Source: Streptomyces sp. SID13031 (GTDB lineage Bacteria; Actinomycetota; Actinomycetes; Propionibacteriales; Kribbellaceae). From it: a stretch of DNA of 64,000 nt. Made by a program: the position numbers and the translations under genes. The DNA lies in assembly GCF_010548305.1 (NCBI RefSeq), contig NZ_JAAGLV010000002.1, positions 310,001 to 374,000 of the forward strand. Reading direction: 5' to 3'. The notes beneath the pieces are model-generated. The model searched no databases, had not been told where the DNA came from, and saw only the letters and a list, made by a program, of their open reading frames with translations. Shown piece by piece: positions 37,732 to 45,646 of this stretch; position 1 is the stretch's first letter; each line of letters begins with the position of its first letter.

Positions 37732-37757
37732 GTACAGGTTCTGGACTGCCCTGGTAC
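37732..37757. promoter_or_regulatory. Possible HxlR operator, paired GTAC half-sites
   Basis: GTAC at 37732-37735 and 37754-37757 lie in an imperfect inverted repeat (AGTACAGG ... CCTGGTACA) just before the HxlR gene. Weak, context-based call. Confidence 0.35.
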
Positions 37758-37762
37758 AAATC

Positions 37763-38464
37763 ATGGACCGAGCGCACAATGAACCCGTGCGAGACTACGG
37801 CCAGTACTGCCCCGTGGCGCTGGCCAGCGAGGTGCTGGCCGACCGGTGGACGCCGTTGATCGTGCGCGAGTTGGTGCTGGGCAGCCGGCGGTTCAACGAC
37901 ATCGATCGTGGTCTGCCGGGGATCTCCCGCACGCTGCTGAAGCAACGCCTGCACCACCTGGAACGCAAAGGCGTGCTGGAGCGCGTCCCGGTCGCTCGCG
38001 GGCACGAGTACCAGCTCACCGCGGCCGGTCGTGACCTCGAAGGTGTCATCATGGCGATCGGCGAGTGGGCGGTGCGCTGGATGTTCTCCGAGCCGCAGCC
38101 GCGCGAGGTCGACCCGATCACCCTGACCTGGTGGATGTCCCGGCGGATCGACCACGAAGAACTTCCCCTGCAGCGGGTCACGGTCGAGTTCGACTACCGG
38201 GGCGACGATCCGACCCGGATCTGGCTGGTCCTCGATCGGGAGGAGGCCTCGGTGTGTACCACCCACCCGGGCTTCGACTGCGATGTCGTGGTCACTACCC
38301 AGCCGGTCGACCTGATGCGAGTGTTCTCCGGCATCACCACGCTGGCCCAGGCCCGCATTGACGGCGCGGTCGTTCTCGCCGGGCCGCCTCGATTGCTTCG
38401 GATGCTGCCCGCGTGGTTCCTCTGGAGCCCGTTCGTCCCTGCCGTGCGGGAGCGACTGAGCTGA
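37763..38464 (+). CDS. HxlR family winged-helix regulator with SCP2-like domain
   Basis: 233 residues. The HxlR domain begins YCPVALASEVLADRWTPLIVRELVLGSRRFNDI and includes ISRTLLKQRLHHLERKGVLER. The extra C-terminal part of about 120 residues resembles an SCP2 sterol-binding-like domain (VTTQPVDLMRVFSG...ARIDGAVVLAGPP), an architecture found in actinomycetes. The Cys in YCPVA may be redox-active, as in other HxlR proteins. Divergent methyltransferase is the likely target. Start could instead be GTG at 37,787. Confidence 0.9.
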   Translation: MDRAHNEPVRDYGQYCPVALASEVLADRWTPLIVRELVLGSRRFNDIDRGLPGISRTLLKQRLHHLERKGVLERVPVARGHEYQLTAAGRDLEGVIMAIGEWAVRWMFSEPQPREVDPITLTWWMSRRIDHEELPLQRVTVEFDYRGDDPTRIWLVLDREEASVCTTHPGFDCDVVVTTQPVDLMRVFSGITTLAQARIDGAVVLAGPPRLLRMLPAWFLWSPFVPAVRERLS

Positions 38465-38493
38465 CCTGGCCTGAGGTCTTGACCCTGGGAGAG

Positions 38494-38524
38494 AGTAAGT
38501 GATTTAGTCACTTTGTGACTTACT
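38494..38524. promoter_or_regulatory. Nested palindromic operator over the gntR start
   Basis: Outer arms AGTAAGT (38494-38500) and ACTTACT (38518-38524) enclose a perfect AGTCAC-N3-GTGACT (38506-38520). The predicted GTG start of the GntR gene at 38,515 lies inside it, suggesting tight autorepression or a start further downstream (GTG 38,536). Confidence 0.6.
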
Positions 38525-39210
38525 CAACGGTGGGTGTGACGCCGAGCTTGTCGGACCGGCTGACCGAGGCGATCCTCGGCATCATCCGGGACGCCGAGCT
38601 GGGCCCGGGTGACGCGATCCCGTCGTCGCGTGAGCTGGCGAAACGCTTCGAGCTCACTACCCCGACGATCCGCGAGGCCCTCCGCAAACTGGAGGCCACC
38701 GGAGCCGTCGAGTTCCGCCACGGCTCCGGCACCTACGTGGGTCCGACCATCAACAATGTGGTCCTCGCCAACCCCCATCGCCCGCCGATCACCAAAGAGT
38801 CGGTCCTCCAGTTGATAGGGGCCCGCCTGCTGATCGAGCCGGCAGTGGCCCGCGAGGCCGCGACTTCCCGTGCGGCCGAGAATCTCGAGCGGCTGGAGGC
38901 TGCGGTCACCAACGCGCTCACCCCGCCCGGCGGGCCTGCCTTCGCCTTGAACTTCCATGTGGAGCTGGCCGCAGCCTCCGGCAACCCGCTCGTCGAGGAA
39001 CTGCTCGCCTCGCTGCTCAAGGTGCGCGTCCGCGAACAGCAACAGATCCGGCAGCTGTACGACAATCGCACCCGCGACCATGAGGAGCACCGAGCCATCG
39101 TCGACGCGGTCCGGGCCGGCGACGCGGAGGCGGCCGAGCGGTTGACGCGCGAGCACCTCGACCACATCCGGCAGGCCATCGAGGCGGTCGACTTCCTGGA
39201 GTTGCCATGA
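38515..39210 (+). CDS. GntR family regulator, FadR subfamily (FCD domain)
   Basis: 231 residues. The winged helix has PGDAIPSSRELAKRFELTTPTIREALRKLEATGAVE. The all-helical FCD domain follows (IGARLLIEPAVAREAA, LNFHVELAAASGN, H..I..AVRAGDAEAA...H). The ATGA overlap with the creatininase-family gene shows they are co-translated. Likely controls the downstream hydrolase-transporter group in response to a carboxylate ligand. Confidence 0.9.
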   Translation: MTYSTVGVTPSLSDRLTEAILGIIRDAELGPGDAIPSSRELAKRFELTTPTIREALRKLEATGAVEFRHGSGTYVGPTINNVVLANPHRPPITKESVLQLIGARLLIEPAVAREAATSRAAENLERLEAAVTNALTPPGGPAFALNFHVELAAASGNPLVEELLASLLKVRVREQQQIRQLYDNRTRDHEEHRAIVDAVRAGDAEAAERLTREHLDHIRQAIEAVDFLELP

Positions 39211-39965
39211 GCAACAAACTTGCGGAGATGACGACCGATCAGGCGCGCGACGCCGTCCGGCTGGCGCCGCTGGTGATCATTCCGGTCGGGGCGCAGGAGC
39301 AGCACGGCGGTGGGATGGCGATGTCGACCGATACGGTCCGCGCCGAAGGGCTCGCCGACTTGGTCGCCAACAGGCTGGATGGTCGCGCCGTGATCGCGCC
39401 GCCGCTCAACTACGGCGTATCCCCACATCACATGGCCTTCGCGGGCACCGTGACGTTGTCACCGGCAACCTTCCAGTCCGTACTGCGTGACCTCGTCGCC
39501 AGCCTGTACCAGCACGGCTGGAAGCAATTCCTGGTGATCACCGGCCATGGCGGCAACAACGCCGCGCTCTCCGTACTGGCCCAGGAGTACCTCTTGCAGC
39601 CCGACCTGACGTTCGCGTGGACACCCATCACGCCGCTCGTCTCCGACCTGATCGCCGGCATGGAGGTCAGCCAGGTGCACGGTCACGCCGGCGAGGCCGA
39701 GACCGCCCAGATGCTGTACCTCGCGCCCGAGCTCGTCCAGGCAGATCTCCTGGAGCCCGGCGCGACCCAGTTCGACGAACTGTCTCCGAAAGCCCGGCTG
39801 TCCCGGCAGGCCCAAGGTCCACGCCTGTCCGTCGGGTTCGACGCGTATCACAAGCGTGGCGTCCTGGGTGATCCCCGACGTGCCACTGCCGAGGACGGCC
39901 GGCTCCTGGTCGAGACCGCCGCAGACCGCATTGCCGCCTTCGCCGACGAGTTACTGACGGCCTGA
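39207..39965 (+). CDS. Creatininase family amidohydrolase
   Basis: 252 residues with the metal-site motifs of the family: PVGAQEQHG, DTVRAEG, YGVSPHHMAF, ITGHGGNN and HAGEAETAQM. Members hydrolyse creatinine or related cyclic amides, process FAPy intermediates, or act as peptidases (MftE). No mycofactocin genes are nearby. Translationally coupled to its GntR regulator and followed at 92 bases by a secreted esterase. Confidence 0.9.
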   Translation: MSNKLAEMTTDQARDAVRLAPLVIIPVGAQEQHGGGMAMSTDTVRAEGLADLVANRLDGRAVIAPPLNYGVSPHHMAFAGTVTLSPATFQSVLRDLVASLYQHGWKQFLVITGHGGNNAALSVLAQEYLLQPDLTFAWTPITPLVSDLIAGMEVSQVHGHAGEAETAQMLYLAPELVQADLLEPGATQFDELSPKARLSRQAQGPRLSVGFDAYHKRGVLGDPRRATAEDGRLLVETAADRIAAFADELLTA

Positions 39966-40056
39966 CCCACCAGTACCCCTTCACACTGGACCGCCAGATG
40001 CGTTCCAGGCGCGAGCCTGCCCGCCCGCAGGCCGCCGGCCCGAGGAGGCACCCCTG

Positions 40057-40983
40057 ATGAACCTCGCACGCCCGAAAACCCTAGCCACCCTGCTGATGAC
40101 GGCCGGCCTGGTGACCGCCGCCATCACGTTGCCCACGGCAACCGCTGCCACCCCCGCCGGCAGTACCGCGGGGTGCGGCAAGCAAACGGCCCCGACCGGC
40201 GACTACTCGCTGGTCAGCGGCGGCCTGACCCGGGCATACCGGCTGCACGTGCCGGCGAAGTACAAAGCCACCAAGACCTATCCGTTGATCGTCGTGTTCC
40301 ACGGGCGCGGCAAGACCGGTGCGCAGACCGAGGCGTTCTCGGACCTGTCGAAGCTCGACGCGGTCGTTGCCTACCCCAACGGTGTACTCGGCGACGAGAA
40401 CAAGCAGGCCTGGCAGGGCGCGCCGTACGCCGCCGACGGGGTTGACGATGTGAAGTTCACCAGCGACCTACTGGACGCCCTGGAAGCGCAGTACTGCGTC
40501 GACACCCGGGCGATCTACGCGACCGGCAAGTCCAACGGCGCCGGCTTCACCGGAATCCTCGCCTGCCAGCTGGCCGACCGCATCGCCGCGATCGCTCCCG
40601 TCGCCGGCGCGTTCTATCAGCAGGGCAAGCGGTGCAAGCCGAGCCGCCCGGTCCCGGTGCTCGACATCCACGGCACCGGTGACACCACGATTCCGTACGA
40701 CGGCGACGGTGAGCGCGACCTGCCCAGCGTGCAGACGTGGGTCCGCGACTGGTCCGTCCGCGACCACTGCGACTCCGACCCGCGGGTGAGCCAGTTGGGT
40801 GACGATGTCCTGATCACGAAGTACAAGGGTTGCAAGGCTGACGTAGTACACGTTGCGGTGACGGACGGCGGGCACTCGTGGCCTGGGTCGGATGCTGCTT
40901 CCGGGCCTGGTTACGTGACCCAGACGTTCGAGGCGCACGAGCTGATCGGTGCCTTCTTCGCGGCTCACAAGTTGAGGACCTGA
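40057..40983 (+). CDS. Secreted esterase, PHB depolymerase/LpqC family
   Basis: 308 residues with a signal peptide (to about residue 30). The alpha/beta hydrolase domain has the oxyanion segment VVFHGRGKTG, the nucleophile in GKSNGAGF, DIHGTGDTTIPYDG (catalytic Asp region) and GGHSWPG (catalytic His). Relatives include poly(3-hydroxybutyrate) depolymerases, feruloyl and acetylxylan esterases. The ribosome binding site GAGGAGG is strong. The transporter gene follows one base after its stop. Confidence 0.9.
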   Translation: MNLARPKTLATLLMTAGLVTAAITLPTATAATPAGSTAGCGKQTAPTGDYSLVSGGLTRAYRLHVPAKYKATKTYPLIVVFHGRGKTGAQTEAFSDLSKLDAVVAYPNGVLGDENKQAWQGAPYAADGVDDVKFTSDLLDALEAQYCVDTRAIYATGKSNGAGFTGILACQLADRIAAIAPVAGAFYQQGKRCKPSRPVPVLDIHGTGDTTIPYDGDGERDLPSVQTWVRDWSVRDHCDSDPRVSQLGDDVLITKYKGCKADVVHVAVTDGGHSWPGSDAASGPGYVTQTFEAHELIGAFFAAHKLRT

Positions 40984-40984
40984 G

Positions 40985-42523
40985 ATGACTACGACCGCTA
41001 CCGAACCGAAGAAGGACCTGCCACGCCTGGTCCGCGGCATGGCTGTGATCGAGCGGGCCGGCAACGCGTTGCCGCATCCGTTCTGGTTGTTCTGGATCCT
41101 GTCCGCGATCCTCGCCGTGGTGAGCGCGATCCTCGCGGCGCTGGACGTCTCGGTGGTCTCGCCGAAGGACGGCAAGGTCGTCGCGGTACAGAACCTGCTG
41201 TCCGGCGACGGCCTGCAGATGGCTGTCTCGACGGCGATCTCGAACTTCGCCGAGTTCCCGCCGATGGCCACCATCGTGGTGGTGATCATGGGCGTCGCGC
41301 TGGCCGAGCGGACCGGGTTCCTGCAGTCGCTGATGAAGGTCAGCGTGTCCCGGGTGCCGACCTCGATGGTGGTCTTCGCGGTCGCCTTCGCCGGCACGAT
41401 GGCGCACGTCGCCTCGGCGGCGGCGTACATCATCCTCGTGCCGCTGGGTGGGCTCGCGTTCCGCGCGGTCGGCCGGTCGCCGATCCTCGGCATCGTGGTC
41501 GCCTACACGGCGATCGCCTCCGGGTACGACGCCAGCCCGATCCCGACGCCGAACGACGCGATCTTCGCCGGGATCACCGAGGCGGCGGCCAAGACGATCG
41601 ACCCCGGCGCGTCGATCTCGCCGCTGTCGAACTGGTTCTTCAACATCGCCTCGTCGGTACTGCTCGCGCTCGTCATCACCCTCGTCACCCGGTTGGTGCT
41701 GAGCAAGCGCGACGACCTGGACGCGGATCCGGATGCTCCCGGTGACGATCCGGACGCGCTGACGCTGTCGGCGCGGGAGCGGACCGGGTTGCTGCGGGCA
41801 ACGATCGTCTTCGGGATCGCGGCGGTCGCGATCATCGCCGTACTGATCCCGCACGGCTCGCCGCTGCGGGGTGAGAACGGCAGCATCGTCGACTCACCGT
41901 TCCTGGACGGGATCGCGGTGGTCGTCGCCGTCCTCTTCGGGCTGGTCGGGATCACCTACGGCGTGACGGTCGGCGCGATCGAGAAGGGCGGCGATGTGCC
42001 GAAGCTGATGGCCGAGGGGATCAAGCAGATGGCACCGGTCCTGGTGCTGTTCTTCGCGATCGCGCAGTTCCTCGCGTACTTCAGCTGGAGCAAGATCGGC
42101 GAACTGCTGTCGGCCGAATCGGCCCGCTGGCTGGGCGATCTGGGCGCCCCGACGGTGGTGATCTTCCTCGGCATCCTGGTGTTGCTGACGCTGATCAACA
42201 TCCTGGTCACCAGCGGCTCGGCGATGTGGTCCCTGACCGCGCCGATCCTGGTCCCGATGATGCTCCTGCTCAACGTGCCCGCCGAAACTACCCAGGCGCT
42301 CTTCCGGATCGCCGACTCGGGCTCGACCGCCATCACCCCGATGAGCCCGTACTTCGTGATGGCGCTGGGCTTCTTGCAGCGGTACCGGAAGGACGCCGGC
42401 GTAGGCACTCTCGCGTCGTACACCGTGCCGCTGGCGATCTCTATGACGATCGCCTGGACCCTGCTCTTCCTGGCTTGGTGGGCCTTGGGCATCCCACTCG
42501 GTCCCGGAGCGCCGGTCCGCTAA
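40985..42523 (+). CDS. AbgT family transporter
   Basis: 512 residues with about 12 to 13 hydrophobic segments. Family hallmarks include IERAGNALPHPFWLFW at the N-terminus, the paired region ASGYDASPIPTPNDAI, and the late TSGSAMWSLTAPILVPM and RIADSGSTAITPMSPYF. The E. coli prototype imports p-aminobenzoyl-glutamate; others export sulfonamides. Co-transcription with the secreted esterase and the creatininase-like hydrolase suggests uptake and cleavage of an amide or ester substrate. Confidence 0.93.
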   Translation: MTTTATEPKKDLPRLVRGMAVIERAGNALPHPFWLFWILSAILAVVSAILAALDVSVVSPKDGKVVAVQNLLSGDGLQMAVSTAISNFAEFPPMATIVVVIMGVALAERTGFLQSLMKVSVSRVPTSMVVFAVAFAGTMAHVASAAAYIILVPLGGLAFRAVGRSPILGIVVAYTAIASGYDASPIPTPNDAIFAGITEAAAKTIDPGASISPLSNWFFNIASSVLLALVITLVTRLVLSKRDDLDADPDAPGDDPDALTLSARERTGLLRATIVFGIAAVAIIAVLIPHGSPLRGENGSIVDSPFLDGIAVVVAVLFGLVGITYGVTVGAIEKGGDVPKLMAEGIKQMAPVLVLFFAIAQFLAYFSWSKIGELLSAESARWLGDLGAPTVVIFLGILVLLTLINILVTSGSAMWSLTAPILVPMMLLLNVPAETTQALFRIADSGSTAITPMSPYFVMALGFLQRYRKDAGVGTLASYTVPLAISMTIAWTLLFLAWWALGIPLGPGAPVR

Positions 42524-42755
42524 CCCTCCCCACGCAGCTCCTCCGTCGCAGCTCCCGCCGCCGCTTGAAAGCGGGTGGTGGCTGGGGTGTCGCGCACGGG
42601 TAGGTGGTTGCCTGGGCAACTCGGGTGGAACCCGCCCACCCAGGCTCCTGTTCGGGTGCTGGCCAACCCGGATCCTCCGTCGCCCAGGCTCTGGTTCGGT
42701 GGTGCTGCCAACGACCGTGGCGGAAATGCGGCGCGCCCAGTCGACGGCGCTGCTC
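42524..42755. other. Intergenic region between convergent genes
   Basis: 232 bases. Only a short hairpin (CGGGT-N3-ACCCG at 42622-42634) is seen; no gene or clear terminator. Confidence 0.5.
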
Positions 42756-43334
42756 TCAGGAGAGAGCAACGCCAGCAGCGCGCAGATCCACCAAAGTCTG
42801 TTCGGTGCTCCCCGGTGCGACCCCAGCGGTAAGGCCGGTCAGCACCGTTGTGCCGAAGCCTTCGCGGTGGGAGTCGAGGGCGGTGGCTCGGACGCAGTAG
42901 TCGGTGGCTATGCCGCAGACGTCTACCTGGGTGACGCCCTTCTCGCGGAGCCAGTCGGCCAGGGGTTTGCCGTTTTCGTGGCATTTGCCTTCGAAGCCGG
43001 AGTACGCGGCTGCGTACTCGCCTTTGTCGAAGATCGCGTCGAAGGGTTGCGGGTCGAGGTTCGGGTGGAAGCCGACGCCGTCGGTGCCGGCGACGCAGTG
43101 CACCGGCCAGGAGTTCACGAAGTCGGGGGTCTCGGAGAAGTGGTCGCCCGGGTCGATGTGGTGATCGCGCGTCGCGACGACGTACGCGTAGTCCCGGTCG
43201 TCGGGCTCGGCCTCGTGCCAGCGGTGCAGCAGCTCGCCGATCCGGAAGGCGACGTCCGCACCACCACCGACCGCCAGGCTTCCACCTTCGCAGAAGTCGT
43301 TCTGCACATCGACCACGATCAGCGCCCGGGTCAT
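42756..43334 (-). CDS. pncA: Nicotinamidase (isochorismatase superfamily)
   Basis: 192 residues. The catalytic triad is visible: Asp9 (VDVQNDF), Lys104 (FDKGEY) and Cys147 (IATDYCV). Metal ligands fit Asp57 and His59 (TRDHHID) and His79 (WPVHC). It deamidates nicotinamide to nicotinate in NAD salvage. The ATG at 43,334 gives the typical MTRALIVVDVQ start. No other NAD salvage gene is adjacent. Confidence 0.93.
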   Translation of the reverse strand: MTRALIVVDVQNDFCEGGSLAVGGGADVAFRIGELLHRWHEAEPDDRDYAYVVATRDHHIDPGDHFSETPDFVNSWPVHCVAGTDGVGFHPNLDPQPFDAIFDKGEYAAAYSGFEGKCHENGKPLADWLREKGVTQVDVCGIATDYCVRATALDSHREGFGTTVLTGLTAGVAPGSTEQTLVDLRAAGVALS

Positions 43335-43389
43335 CACAACACTCCTTCTGGGTGTCTTCCTGAACCCACGGTACAAGCCTCAGGCCCTG

Positions 43390-44049
43390 TCAGCGGTGAG
43401 GTTTGCCTGCTTTGAGGATGGTGTCCAGCGCTTCGGCAGGCGGCGGTGGGACCGGGAGCGCCGGTCGATCGGTCGCGCGCAGGCCGTCCAGGATGAGCGC
43501 CAGATAGCGCCGCCACAGGTCGGGGGAGACGTCCCGGGTCATCTCGTACGCCGGTCCGAGCAGCGCGAAGATGGCCGCGATGTCCTGTGGAGCGGCGTCG
43601 GCGCGGACGAGTCCGGCCTCCTGAGCGCGAGAGAAGATCGCGGTCACGTCCGCGACGATCCCGGGCCAGATCTGATCCTGACGCTCGGAATCGCCGAGCC
43701 CGGTCAACTGCTCGTAGAGTCCTCGATCAGCAGCCTGCCGGGCGCCGTTGCGCTCGAAGAACGCGACCAGCGCATCCCAGGGATCGTCCATCGCCAGGGC
43801 TTCGCGCGCGTCCGCGGCGATCTGCTCGGTGGCATCGGCCAGTACGACGGCCGCCAGCGCCTGCTTGTTGGGGAAGTGCCGGTACGCCGTACCGACGCCG
43901 ACCCCGGCGTGCCGGGCGACGTCGTCGAGGGTGGCTCCGAAACCCCGCTCGGCGAACACCGCCCGGGCGCTGTCGATCAACCGGGCCCTGTTGCGGACCG
44001 AATCCTTGCGCGGGCCCTTCGCGTCACCAGCCTCACTAGCGGCACTCAC
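43390..44049 (-). CDS. TetR family transcriptional regulator
   Basis: 219 residues. The N-terminal helix-turn-helix region reads RARLIDSARAVFAERGFGATLDDVARHAGVGVGTAYRHFPNK in two halves, the standard TetR pattern. The C-terminal domain is a TetR_C (AefR-like) helical bundle with a Pro-rich tail. It lies seven bases downstream of a reductase gene whose promoter holds two identical-pattern palindromes, so it likely represses its own operon. Confidence 0.92.
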   Translation of the reverse strand: MSAASEAGDAKGPRKDSVRNRARLIDSARAVFAERGFGATLDDVARHAGVGVGTAYRHFPNKQALAAVVLADATEQIAADAREALAMDDPWDALVAFFERNGARQAADRGLYEQLTGLGDSERQDQIWPGIVADVTAIFSRAQEAGLVRADAAPQDIAAIFALLGPAYEMTRDVSPDLWRRYLALILDGLRATDRPALPVPPPPAEALDTILKAGKPHR

Positions 44050-44056
44050 GAGTACA

Positions 44057-45070
44057 TCAGATCACTTTCCAGTCGAGCAGGCTGCGCCCGCAGGCGACCA
44101 CGGTCTCGGCGGCCGGCCGGGCCTTCCAGCCGAGTACCCGTTCGGCTTTGGCGGTGCTGTGCAGGTTGCGGCGGCCCAGTGAGACGACGATCGAGCGCAG
44201 CGGCTTGTCGAAGACCGCCGAGAGCTTCACCACGAAGTCGGGCAGTTGCCGGGTCTTCACCTTGGCGCCGTCCGCGCCGAGCCCGTTCTTCAGGTCCATC
44301 GCCATGTCGCGCATCCAGGTGAACTCGCCGGTCGCGAGGAACCGCTGCCCGGCTGCCTCGGGTGCCGTCATCGCGCGGATGTGGATGTCGGCCAGGTCGC
44401 GGACGTCGACGATCTCGAGCCCGATCCGCGGCGTACCGGGCATCTTGCCGCCGACCATCCGGGCGATGATCTGGACCGACCCCAGGTTGCCGGTGCTCAG
44501 GATCGGCCCGAAGACCGCGCCCGGCAGGATCGTGGTCAGCATCGACGTCTTGCCTTCACCCTCGACGAAGGACCAGGCCGCCTTCTCCGCAACGGTCTTC
44601 GACCGCCGGTAGGGGATCAGCGTCGGGTCCTCGGGGTCCGTCCACAGGGTCTCGTCGGTGGTGCCCTCCTCGCGGTAGTCCGAGGGGCTCGCCGCGTTCG
44701 CCGCCGACGTCATCACGACCCGCTTCACGTCGGCCTTGGCGGCGGCGCGTAGTACCCGGAGTGCGCCGTCCCGCGCCGGGGTGACCAGGTCTTCCTGTCC
44801 GGCCTCGGTGCCCAGCGGCGACGCCACGTGCAGTACGTAGTCGACGCCGGCGACCGCTGCGTCCCAGCCCTCGTCGGTGGTCAGATCCGCGACCGCGAAG
44901 CTCAGCCGGTCACCCGGATCGACCACCGTTCCCACCGCGTCCCGGACCGTCTGCTCCTTCTTCAGGCTGCGCACGGTCGTCCGCACGTCGTACCCGCGTT
45001 GCAGCAACGCCGTGATGCACCAGCCCGCCACGTATCCCGTACCGCCGGTGACCAGCACTGTCTCGTTCAT
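44057..45070 (-). CDS. NAD(P)-dependent aldehyde reductase, dihydroflavonol-4-reductase-like
   Basis: 337 residues, extended SDR fold. It has VTGGTGYVAGWC near the N-terminus, VLHVASP, VVMTSAANAA and the catalytic PYRRSK (YxxxK). The typical C-terminal VDVRDLADIHIRAM is present. Such enzymes reduce aldehydes or ketones of mixed origin. It is first in the operon with the TetR gene, so it probably detoxifies or processes the TetR ligand. Confidence 0.9.
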   Translation of the reverse strand: MNETVLVTGGTGYVAGWCITALLQRGYDVRTTVRSLKKEQTVRDAVGTVVDPGDRLSFAVADLTTDEGWDAAVAGVDYVLHVASPLGTEAGQEDLVTPARDGALRVLRAAAKADVKRVVMTSAANAASPSDYREEGTTDETLWTDPEDPTLIPYRRSKTVAEKAAWSFVEGEGKTSMLTTILPGAVFGPILSTGNLGSVQIIARMVGGKMPGTPRIGLEIVDVRDLADIHIRAMTAPEAAGQRFLATGEFTWMRDMAMDLKNGLGADGAKVKTRQLPDFVVKLSAVFDKPLRSIVVSLGRRNLHSTAKAERVLGWKARPAAETVVACGRSLLDWKVI

Positions 45071-45090
45071 GTCGACCCTTCTCAGTTAAC

Positions 45091-45105
45091 GGAGAGCCAA
45101 TCTCC
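45091..45105. promoter_or_regulatory. TetR-type operator 1, GGAGA-N5-TCTCC
   Basis: Palindrome about 21 bases upstream of the reductase start at 45,070. It shares its pattern with a second copy 42 bases further upstream. Confidence 0.7.
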
Positions 45106-45132
45106 GGTTCTCTTCGAGAGTACACCCGAAAA

Positions 45133-45147
45133 GGAGACTGGATCTCC
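45133..45147. promoter_or_regulatory. TetR-type operator 2, GGAGA-N5-TCTCC
   Basis: Second copy; centres are 42 bases apart, about four helical turns, so two dimers could bind on the same DNA face. Confidence 0.7.
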
Positions 45148-45502
45148 GTTTATCGTCTGGCCGGCCGCATCGGCAATCGATTCCGGCGTGCCCAGATCCA
45201 TCGGTACCGCGAAAGCTTCCGCGCCCGATGATGTGATCTCCACCGCTACCTCGTCGGCGGCCTCTTTGCGTGAGCGGTACGTGATCGCGACCCGCGCGCC
45301 CTCCCGGGCGAAGGCCAGCGCGGTCTCCCGGCCGATGCCGGACGACCCACCGGTCACCAGTACTCGTTTGCCCTGCAATCCCAGCTCCACAACGACTCTC
45401 CTCGCGGCAGAGTCGACTCATTAGCCGACTAATGAATAAACTTGGCCGACTAACTATCACCGCACAAGCTACCGCGCCGAGCGGCCGGTGGCGCCGGGGG
45501 AA

Positions 45503-45521
45503 GCAGGAGAGGCTAACCTAA
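45503..45521. promoter_or_regulatory. Partial iron box (IdeR/DmdR type)
   Basis: The right half GGCTAACCTAA matches the consensus TTAGGTTAGGCTAACCTAA; about 15 of 19 bases agree. It lies 126 bases upstream of the monooxygenase gene. Confidence 0.6.
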
Positions 45522-45604
45522 ATCGGAAGCTTTGCAGCACCTTTCCTCACGGCGTGAAGAACCGCCGATGAGCCGCGGACCCACCGCTGGTTTGCCGCAT
45601 TCTT

Positions 45605-45623
45605 TTAGGTTAGCCTCGCCTAA
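45605..45623. promoter_or_regulatory. Iron box (IdeR/DmdR type)
   Basis: TTAGGTTAGCCTCGCCTAA agrees with the 19-bp consensus at all but two bases. It sits 24 bases before the ATG of the ornithine monooxygenase gene, a position suited to iron-dependent repression. Confidence 0.88.
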
Positions 45624-45646
45624 CCGAGTGCAAGGAGAGGACTGGC

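Larger units (their letters stand above)
45082..45390 (-). pseudogene. Truncated SDR remnant
   Basis: The first ~75 residues are a good SDR N-terminus (KRVLVTGGSSGIGRETALAFAREGARVAITYRS). After PESIADAA the frame runs into promoter sequence with no SDR similarity and stops, so NNAG and YxxxK are absent. The last third overlaps the two TetR-type operators of the reductase gene. Most likely the surviving 5' end of a gene cut by a rearrangement. Confidence 0.75.

Noticed and set aside
39207..39965. Creatininase-family gene as mycofactocin peptidase MftE
   Set aside because: No mftA, B, C or D genes nearby, and the gene is coupled to a GntR regulator.
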